Shown: positions 37,599-43,976 of the stretch, one piece after another
Position numbering within the stretch: position 1 is the stretch's first letter
How the letters are laid out: each line of letters starts with the position of its first letter
DNA from: Methylobacterium sp. GXS13
Lineage (GTDB): Bacteria > Pseudomonadota > Alphaproteobacteria > Rhizobiales > Beijerinckiaceae
Length of the DNA stretch: 43,976 nt
Reading direction: 5' to 3'
NCBI RefSeq assembly: GCF_001455965.1
Contig: NZ_LKKO01000050.1
Span: 1-43,976 of the forward strand
The notes under the pieces: model-generated
Told to the model about the DNA's origin: nothing
The model's database searches: none
The model's input: only the letters and a program-made list of their open reading frames with translations
Position numbers and translations under genes: made by a program

Positions 37599-39404
37599 AT
37601 GCGGCGCGCCCACAGCATGGATTTCGGGGCCGAGATGGTGGAGGGCGGCGTGCGCTTCGCCCTCTGGGCCCCGACCGCCCAGAGCGTCGAGCTCGTCGTC
37701 GACGGTATCGACCATCCGCTGCCCGAATCCGGCGGCGGCTGGCGGCGCACCGCCCTGCCCGGGGTGAAGCCCGGCGCCCGCTACGGCTTCCGGATCGACG
37801 GCGACCTCGTGGTGCCCGACCCCGCCTCGCGCTTCCAGCCGGACGACGTCTCGGGCCTGAGCGAGGTGATCGATGCCCGCGCCTTCGCGTGGTCCGACGA
37901 GGCCTGGACCGGGCGGCCGTTCGAGGAGGCGGTGATCTACGAGTGCCATGTCGGCACCGCGACCCCGGAGGGCACCTATGCCGGCCTGCAGGCGCGCCTG
38001 CCCCGGCTCAAGGCGCTCGGCGTCACGGCGATCGAGCTGCTGCCGCTCGCCGACTTCAAGGGCTCGCGCAACTGGGGCTACGACGGCGTCCTGCCCTACG
38101 CCCCCGACGGCGCCTATGGCCGCCCGGACGACCTCAAGCGCCTGATCGACGCCGCCCACGGGCTCGGCCTGATGGTCTATCTCGACGCGGTCTACAACCA
38201 TTTCGGGCCGGCCGGGAATTACCTGCACGCCTACGCCAAGACCTTCTTCACCGAGCGCCACCAGACGCCGTGGGGCGCCGGCATCAACTTCGACGGCAAG
38301 GAGAGCGGCGCCACCGTGCGGCAGTTCTTCATCCAGAACACCCTATACTGGCTGGAGGAATACCATTTCGACGGCCTGCGCTTCGACGCCGTCCACGCGA
38401 TCCTCGACGATTCGCCGCGCCACTTCCTCGCCGAGCTCGGCGAGACGGTCAGAAAAACCTTCCCGGACCGCCAGATCCACCTGATGCTGGAGAACGAGGC
38501 CAACCAGGCGCGCTGGCTCGAGCGCGACGGCGCCGGCAAGCCGAAGATGCACGACGCGCAATGGGCCGACGACCTGCACCATTGCTGGCACGTGCTGCTC
38601 ACCGGCGAGGACGCCGGCTATTATCAAAGCTTTGCCGACAAACCCGTCGCGCGCCTCGCCCGCTGCCTGGCGGAGGGGTTCGCCTATCAGGGCGAGCCGT
38701 TCGCCACCCTCGACAACCATCCGCGCGGCGAGCCCTCCGGGCACCTGCCGCCCTCTTCCTTCGTGACCTTCCTGCAGAACCACGATCAGGTCGGCAACCG
38801 GGCGCTCGGCGAGCGGCTGAGCCATCTGGCCGATCCCAAGAAGCTCGATCTCGCCCGGGCCGGGTTCCTGCTGGCGCCTCAGATCCCCATGCTCTGGATG
38901 GGCGAGGAATGGTCGGCCTCGACGCCGTTCCTGTTCTTCGTCGACTTCGCCCCGGACGAGGAGCTGAACAAGGCGGTGCGCGACGGCCGCCGCCGGGAGT
39001 TCAAGAGCTTCGCGGCGTTTGCCGACGACACCTCGAAGATCCCGGATCCGACCGAGCGGGAGACGTTCGAGCAGTCCAAGCTCGACTGGTCGGAGCGGGA
39101 GCGGTCGCCGCACCGGGAGGTGCTGGCCGAGACGACACGGCTCCTCGGCCTGCGCCGGGACGTGGTCGTGCCGCTCGCGAAATCCGGCTACCAGGGCGCC
39201 GCCGCGACCCTGCCGCGACCCGACGTGGTCGATTGCACCTGGCGCTTCGGCGCCGGCACCCTGCGGTTCGTCGCCAATGTCGGCGACGCGGCCTTCGCGG
39301 TGGATCCGGGCGATGCCCGGGTGGTCTGGACCAACGCCCCCGATCAGACCGGACGGGATCTGCCCTCCTGGACTGGCCTGTTCCTGACGGAGCCCCGCTC
39401 GTGA
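37599..39404 (+). CDS. treZ: Malto-oligosyltrehalose trehalohydrolase
   Basis: 601 residues from ATG 37599 (GAGGA at 37584-37588). ATG 37617 is an alternative. It releases free trehalose from the end of malto-oligosyltrehalose made by TreY. An N-terminal CBM48-like domain (about 5-100, GVRFALWAPTAQSVELV) is followed by the GH13 barrel: DAVYNHFGP, GLRFDAVHAI (Asp nucleophile), HLMLENEANQ (Glu), and FLQNHDQVGNRA. The MLWMGEEWSASTPFLFFVDF segment is typical of TreZ. The stop overlaps the next gene as GTGA, so TreZ and TreY are translated together. Confidence 0.95.
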   Translation: MRRAHSMDFGAEMVEGGVRFALWAPTAQSVELVVDGIDHPLPESGGGWRRTALPGVKPGARYGFRIDGDLVVPDPASRFQPDDVSGLSEVIDARAFAWSDEAWTGRPFEEAVIYECHVGTATPEGTYAGLQARLPRLKALGVTAIELLPLADFKGSRNWGYDGVLPYAPDGAYGRPDDLKRLIDAAHGLGLMVYLDAVYNHFGPAGNYLHAYAKTFFTERHQTPWGAGINFDGKESGATVRQFFIQNTLYWLEEYHFDGLRFDAVHAILDDSPRHFLAELGETVRKTFPDRQIHLMLENEANQARWLERDGAGKPKMHDAQWADDLHHCWHVLLTGEDAGYYQSFADKPVARLARCLAEGFAYQGEPFATLDNHPRGEPSGHLPPSSFVTFLQNHDQVGNRALGERLSHLADPKKLDLARAGFLLAPQIPMLWMGEEWSASTPFLFFVDFAPDEELNKAVRDGRRREFKSFAAFADDTSKIPDPTERETFEQSKLDWSERERSPHREVLAETTRLLGLRRDVVVPLAKSGYQGAAATLPRPDVVDCTWRFGAGTLRFVANVGDAAFAVDPGDARVVWTNAPDQTGRDLPSWTGLFLTEPRS

Positions 39405-42400
39405 GCCCCCTCGAAAAACTTGCCGACCTCGTCGGCGTCGCCGCCGGCTATACCGACGCCTTCGGCCAGCCGGTCGAGACCTCCCTGGAGGTGCGGCGCG
39501 GCCTGCTGGCAGCGCTCGGCTTCGCGGTCGCGGACGAGGCCGGCGTGGCCGAGAGCCTCGCCCAGGTCGAGGCCCTGCGCTGCGGGCTAGTCCCGCCGCT
39601 CCTGCCCGTGGAGGCGCGCCGCGCCGCCCGGGTGCCGGTCCGCGTCCAGGACGGCGCCCCGCACACCCTGGTCTGGCGGCTCGTGGACGAGCGCGGCGCC
39701 GCCCGCGAGGGCCGGGCCAACCTGCAGGGGGCGGAGCCGGGTTTCGAACTGCCGCCGCTGACCCCGGGCTACCATCGCCTCACCGTCCAGGCCGGGCGGA
39801 TCCGGGCCGAATCCTGGGTGATCGCCGCGCCCCAGCGCTGCTGGCGCCCGCGGCCCTACACGGAGGAGGGCGCCTCCGACTGGGGCATGGCCGCGCAGCT
39901 CTACGGCCTGCGCTCGGCCAGCAATATCGGCATCGGCACCTATGCGGATGCCGGCGAGGCCGCCCGCGAGGCGGCCCTGCGCGGGGCGGCGTTCTTGGGG
40001 CTCAGCCCGGTCCACGCCCTGTTCGGCTCCGACCGGACCAAGATCTCGCCCTACTCGCCATCCTCGCGGCTGTTCCTCGAGACCCTGTTCATCGCGCCGC
40101 GCAGCCTGCCGGGGCTCGCCGGCTCCCGGGCCGAGGCGCTGCTCGCCGAGCGCGCCGACGCGATCACCGCGTTGCGCGAGGCGGCGCTCGTCGACCACCA
40201 GGGCGTGGCCGACGTGCTCGACCCGGTGCTGCGCGCCCTCTGGCTGGACTCCCCGGCCCGGGCCGGCACCGACGCGGAGTTCGAGCGCTTCCGCCAGGAG
40301 GGCGGCCCGGACCTCGCCGCCCATGCGGTGTTCGAGACCCTGTCCGAGCATTTCCACCGCGAAGGCGCCCATTGGCTCGGCGACTGGCCGGAGGATTACC
40401 GCCGCGCCGGCACCGAGGCCGTCGTGGCCTTCGCTGCCGAGAAGGCCGAGGCGGTGGCCTACCACGCCTGGCTGCAATACCTCGCCGACCGCCAGCTCGC
40501 CGCGGCCTCGGCGGCGGCCCTGGGTGCCGGCATGCGGGTCGGGCTCTACCGCGACCTCGCGGTGGGCGCCGACCGGGGCGGCTCCGAGATCTGGTCCCAT
40601 CCCGAGCGGTTCGCCGACCGGGTCTCGATCGGCGCGCCCCCGGACCTCTTGGCCCCCAAGGGCCAGAACTGGGGCTTGCCGGCCTTCGACCCGCTGGAGA
40701 TGGAGCGGGACGGCCTCGCGGCGTTCCGCGCCCTGGTCCAGGCCAACATGCGCCATGCCGGCGCGATCCGCATCGACCACGCCTTCCAGCTCGCAAGGCT
40801 GTTCCTGATCCCGCTGGGGGCCGGCGCCCATGCTGGCGCCTACGTCGCCATGCCGTTCGAGCCGATGCTGGCGGTGCTGCGGCTGGAGAGCCACCGCAAC
40901 AAGTGCCTGGTCATCGCCGAGGATCTCGGCACCGCCCCCGAGGGCTTCTCCGACGCCCTGATGCGGGCCGGCGTGCTGAGCTACCGGATCCTCGCCTTCG
41001 AGCGCGAAGGCGACGGCCGGTTCAAGGCCCCCTCCGCCTATCCGCGCGACGCGCTCACCGCCATCACCACCCACGACCTGCCGACCTTCGTCGGCTGGTG
41101 GCGCGGGGTCGACACCGACACCCGCCAGTCGCTGGGCCTCTACGACCAGGATCGCGCCGACGGCGAGCGCAATGAGCGTGTGGTCGAGCGCCGCCGCCTC
41201 ACCGAGGCGCTGGCCGGGGAGCAGCTGCTGCCGTCGGCCGAGCCGCCCGATGCCGCGCCGTTCGAGGCCGCCGCCCGCTACCTCGCCCGCGCGCCCTCGA
41301 TGCTGACCGCCGTGCAGTACGAGGACGTCGTCTCCGAGCTCGCCCAGGCCAACGTTCCGGGCTCCACCGAGGGCTATCCGAACTGGCGGCGCAAGCTCGA
41401 CCGGGACCTCGTCGCCATCGCCGCCCCCGGGGGACCGCTCGCCAAGCTGGCGGCCTCGCTCTCGGCCGAGTCGCGGGGCCCGCGCTCGGGCTCCGCCAGG
41501 GTCGACTTGCCGCCGCCGCAATCGACCTACCGGCTGCAGTTCCACAAGGACTTCACCTTCGCGGACGCCGAACGGATCGTCCCGTACCTCAAAAAACTCG
41601 GGATCAGCCACGTCTACGCCTCGCCGCTCCAGAAGGCGCGGCCGGGCTCGACCCACGGCTACGACATCGTCGACCACGGCGCGATCAATCCGGAACTCGG
41701 CGGCGAGGCGGATTTCGTCAGGCTCTCCGAGACCCTGCACGGGCACGGGCTGAAGCTGCTGCTGGACATCGTGCCCAACCACATGGGCGTCGGCGGCTCC
41801 GACAACCCGTGGTGGCTCTCGGTGCTCGAATGGGGCTCCCTCTCGCCCTTCGCGGACGCCTTCGACATCGACTGGCAGCGCCTCGGCGCCGGCCGCAACC
41901 TGGTGATCCCGTTCCTGGGCGAGCGCTACGGCGAGGCGCTGGAGCAGGGCACGCTGGCGCTGAAGTTCGATCCCGAGGCCGGCGCCTTCAGCGTCTGGCA
42001 TTACGAGCACCAGCTGCCGATCCGCCCCTTGAGCTACCCGACCATCCTGAACCGGGTGATCGCCGCGATCGGCGCGGTGGACGACGACACCACCGCGGAG
42101 CTGCTCGCCATCTCCGAGCGCCTGCGCGCCATGGCGATCGACACCGACGAGACCCGCCGGAAAAGCTTCCCCGAGGAGGCCGAGGGGCTCAAGCGCCGGC
42201 TCGCCGAGATCTACGGCGTCTCGACCCTGATCCAGGAGGCCACCGACAGCACCCTGGCGCTGCTCAACGGCTTCAAGGGCCGTCCGGACAGCTTCGGGCC
42301 GCTGCACCGGCTGCTGGAGGCCCAGGCCTCCCGGCTGGCCCATTGGCGGGTGGCGTCGAGCGACATCAACTACCGCCGGTTCTTCGACGTGAACTCGCTG

Positions 42401-43976
42401 GCCGGCCTGCGGGTGGAATTGTCCGACATCTTCCACCGCTCGCACGAGACCGTGTTCCGGCACATCCGCGAGGGCCGGATCGACGGGTTGCGCATCGACC
42501 ACATCGACGGGCTCGCCGACCCGCTGGGCTATGCGCGTGCGCTCCAGGCGGCGGTCGGCCCCGGCTTCTACGTGGTGGTCGAAAAGATCCTGGAGCCCGG
42601 CGAGCGGCTGCGGCCCTGGCCGGTGGCCGGGACCACGGGCTACGACGTGCTCAACCAGCTCGACGGCATCCTGGTGGACAAGGAGCGCCAGGGGAAGGTC
42701 CGGCGCCTGTACGAATGGGCCTCGGGCTTCGACGAGCCCTACGGGTTCCAGCTCCGCGCCGCCAAGGCCGAGATCCTGGAGATCAGCTTCGCCAGCGAGC
42801 TGGAGGTACTGACCTCCGACCTGAAGGAGGTGGCCGATGCCGACCGGCGCACCCGCGACTTCACCGTCAATGCCCTGCGCCGGGCCCTGATCGAGATCAT
42901 CGCCCGCTTCCCGACCTATCGCAGCTACCTGCCGCCGGAGCTGGAGGAGGGCGAGGTCGAGCCCGAGGACGTGCGGCTGATCGAGGGCGCGGTCGCCAAG
43001 GCCAAGCGCTGGTCGGGCCTGCCCGACCGCTCGGTGCACGATTTCGCCGCCGACGTGCTGCTCGGGCGGATCGAGACCACGGGACCGGGCCGCCCGGACC
43101 CGCGGGTGGTGCTGCGCTTCCGCCGCCGGTTCCAGCAGCTCACCGGACCGGTCATGGCCAAGAGCCTGGAGGACACGCTGTTCTACCGGTACGCCTGCCT
43201 GCTCGGCCTCAACGAGGTCGGCGGCGATCCGGGTGAATACGGCATCGACGCGGAGCATTTCCACGACCTCCAGATCGCCCGCGCCCGCGACTGGCCGAAC
43301 GCCATGATCACCACGGCGACCCATGACACCAAGCGCGGCGAGGATGCCCGGACCCGGATGCTCGCGCTCTCCGAGATCCCGGAGGGCTGGGCCGGCGCCT
43401 GGGACCTGTGGCAGCGCACGGCGAGCCCGCATCTCGCCCGGATCGACGGCGAGCCGGCCCCCGACGCCAACGACCAGTGGATGTTCTTCCAGGCGATCCT
43501 GGGCGCCTGGCCGCTGGAACTCTTGGAGCAGGATGAGACGGCCGCGATCGAGAATTTCCGCGACCGGCTGATCGCCTACGGCGAGAAGGCCATGCGCGAG
43601 GGCAAGCGCCGCTCGAGCTGGGTCAATGTCGACGAGGTCTACGAGGGCGCGGTCAAGAAGCTGTTCTCCGCGCTGATCGCCCCGGGCTCGGACTTCCTGC
43701 GGGAATTGCGCCCCTTCGCCCGGCGGCTCGCCCATCTCGGCATGCTCGCGGGGCTGGGCCGGACGGTGCTGAAATGCACCCTGCCGGGCCTGCCCGACAC
43801 CTACCAGGGCACGGAGATCTGGGACTTCTCCTTCGTCGATCCCGACAACCGCCGCCCGGTGGATTACCCGGCGCTGGAGCGGATGCTCGAGGCGGGCGGC
43901 GATGGGGCCGCGCTGCTGCCGCACTGGCCGGACGGGCGGGTCAAGCAGGCGACCCTCGCACGGCTCTTGGCCGAGC
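39401..43976 (+). CDS. Fused 4-alpha-glucanotransferase / malto-oligosyltrehalose synthase, 3' end outside window
   Basis: One open frame of at least 1525 codons from GTG 39401 with no stop. Residues about 1-690 are MalQ (GH77): SPYSPSSRLF, GAIRIDHAFQL (Asp459 nucleophile), LVIAEDLGT (Glu507) and ITTHDLPTF (Asp559). A linker of roughly 15 residues leads to TreY (GH13) from about 707 (STYRLQFHKDF): DIVPNHMGVG, GLRIDHIDGLADP (Asp1033), VVEKILEPGE (Glu1061) and TATHDTKRGEDART (His1308, Asp1309). MalQ shuffles maltodextrins and TreY turns the reducing end of a chain into a trehalosyl unit for TreZ. Frame was checked at several points and is continuous. A long open frame on the opposite strand is a GC by-product. 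Confidence 0.95.
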   Translation, partial: MSPLEKLADLVGVAAGYTDAFGQPVETSLEVRRGLLAALGFAVADEAGVAESLAQVEALRCGLVPPLLPVEARRAARVPVRVQDGAPHTLVWRLVDERGAAREGRANLQGAEPGFELPPLTPGYHRLTVQAGRIRAESWVIAAPQRCWRPRPYTEEGASDWGMAAQLYGLRSASNIGIGTYADAGEAAREAALRGAAFLGLSPVHALFGSDRTKISPYSPSSRLFLETLFIAPRSLPGLAGSRAEALLAERADAITALREAALVDHQGVADVLDPVLRALWLDSPARAGTDAEFERFRQEGGPDLAAHAVFETLSEHFHREGAHWLGDWPEDYRRAGTEAVVAFAAEKAEAVAYHAWLQYLADRQLAAASAAALGAGMRVGLYRDLAVGADRGGSEIWSHPERFADRVSIGAPPDLLAPKGQNWGLPAFDPLEMERDGLAAFRALVQANMRHAGAIRIDHAFQLARLFLIPLGAGAHAGAYVAMPFEPMLAVLRLESHRNKCLVIAEDLGTAPEGFSDALMRAGVLSYRILAFEREGDGRFKAPSAYPRDALTAITTHDLPTFVGWWRGVDTDTRQSLGLYDQDRADGERNERVVERRRLTEALAGEQLLPSAEPPDAAPFEAAARYLARAPSMLTAVQYEDVVSELAQANVPGSTEGYPNWRRKLDRDLVAIAAPGGPLAKLAASLSAESRGPRSGSARVDLPPPQSTYRLQFHKDFTFADAERIVPYLKKLGISHVYASPLQKARPGSTHGYDIVDHGAINPELGGEADFVRLSETLHGHGLKLLLDIVPNHMGVGGSDNPWWLSVLEWGSLSPFADAFDIDWQRLGAGRNLVIPFLGERYGEALEQGTLALKFDPEAGAFSVWHYEHQLPIRPLSYPTILNRVIAAIGAVDDDTTAELLAISERLRAMAIDTDETRRKSFPEEAEGLKRRLAEIYGVSTLIQEATDSTLALLNGFKGRPDSFGPLHRLLEAQASRLAHWRVASSDINYRRFFDVNSLAGLRVELSDIFHRSHETVFRHIREGRIDGLRIDHIDGLADPLGYARALQAAVGPGFYVVVEKILEPGERLRPWPVAGTTGYDVLNQLDGILVDKERQGKVRRLYEWASGFDEPYGFQLRAAKAEILEISFASELEVLTSDLKEVADADRRTRDFTVNALRRALIEIIARFPTYRSYLPPELEEGEVEPEDVRLIEGAVAKAKRWSGLPDRSVHDFAADVLLGRIETTGPGRPDPRVVLRFRRRFQQLTGPVMAKSLEDTLFYRYACLLGLNEVGGDPGEYGIDAEHFHDLQIARARDWPNAMITTATHDTKRGEDARTRMLALSEIPEGWAGAWDLWQRTASPHLARIDGEPAPDANDQWMFFQAILGAWPLELLEQDETAAIENFRDRLIAYGEKAMREGKRRSSWVNVDEVYEGAVKKLFSALIAPGSDFLRELRPFARRLAHLGMLAGLGRTVLKCTLPGLPDTYQGTEIWDFSFVDPDNRRPVDYPALERMLEAGGDGAALLPHWPDGRVKQATLARLLAE

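Noticed and set aside
39587..43924. A 1445-codon open frame on the minus strand opposite malQ-treY.
   Set aside because: The plus strand encodes two complete catalytic domains with all active-site motifs. The minus frame is Arg/Gly/Gln-rich, has no motifs, and arises from codon bias at high GC.

Overview
The window is about 44 kb of very GC-rich, densely coding DNA. The 5S rRNA followed by initiator tRNA, the PrsDE-like type I exporter, the late cobalamin genes, the matAB pair, a fused malQ-treY and a probable PhyR/EcfG-type stress promoter all point to an alphaproteobacterium of the order Hyphomicrobiales, most likely Methylobacterium or a close relative. The genus is inferred from gene content and was not tested by a search.

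Layout. (1) 1-341: the 3' end of an rRNA operon (5S, tRNA-fMet, terminator). (2) 353-6601, minus strand: a KaiC-family ATPase gene overlapping a hybrid histidine kinase gene, preceded by a second, multi-PAS hybrid kinase. (3) 6883-7611: a PlsC-type acyltransferase. (4) 8034-15090: a probable secretion island. It encodes an 854-residue Gly/Leu/Ala repeat protein of extreme composition, a strong terminator, a type I secretion ABC transporter and its membrane fusion partner, then a family-16 glycoside hydrolase with no signal peptide and three C-terminal DUF5648-like repeats. (5) 15320-18213: a membrane CHASE3 adenylate cyclase, possibly coupled to a 35-codon leader, followed by a membrane-anchored TAXI-type binding protein. 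(6) 18257-25799: tRNA-Glu, then the late cobalamin genes cobU, cobO, cobQ, cobD and cobC. Two transport or metabolic genes and a 58-codon membrane peptide sit among them. (7) 25792-30779: an MFS transporter, a small unknown gene behind a palindrome, and malonyl-CoA decarboxylase plus malonyl-CoA synthetase. (8) 30828-32998, minus strand: a four-gene cassette of small membrane-associated stress-type proteins behind a probable EcfG promoter. (9) 33501-43976: trehalose and glycogen metabolism (otsA, glgX, treZ, and a malQ-treY fusion that runs off the window).

How the parts fit. The right-hand third looks like a stress and desiccation block. OtsA makes trehalose-6-phosphate from nucleotide sugar. 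GlgX, MalQ, TreY and TreZ can turn glycogen-type glucans into free trehalose. The divergent membrane-protein cassette appears to be under the general stress sigma factor. The 8-15 kb island most resembles the rhizobial PrsD-PrsE arrangement, in which one type I exporter sends out both polysaccharide-cleaving enzymes and surface adhesins. It is the best candidate for something undescribed, because its large cargo-like protein shows no RTX repeats and I recognise no family for it.

Limits. Many long open frames in this sequence are by-products of high GC. Start codons are uncertain in several genes, and these cases are stated. All family assignments come from reading motifs, not from searches.
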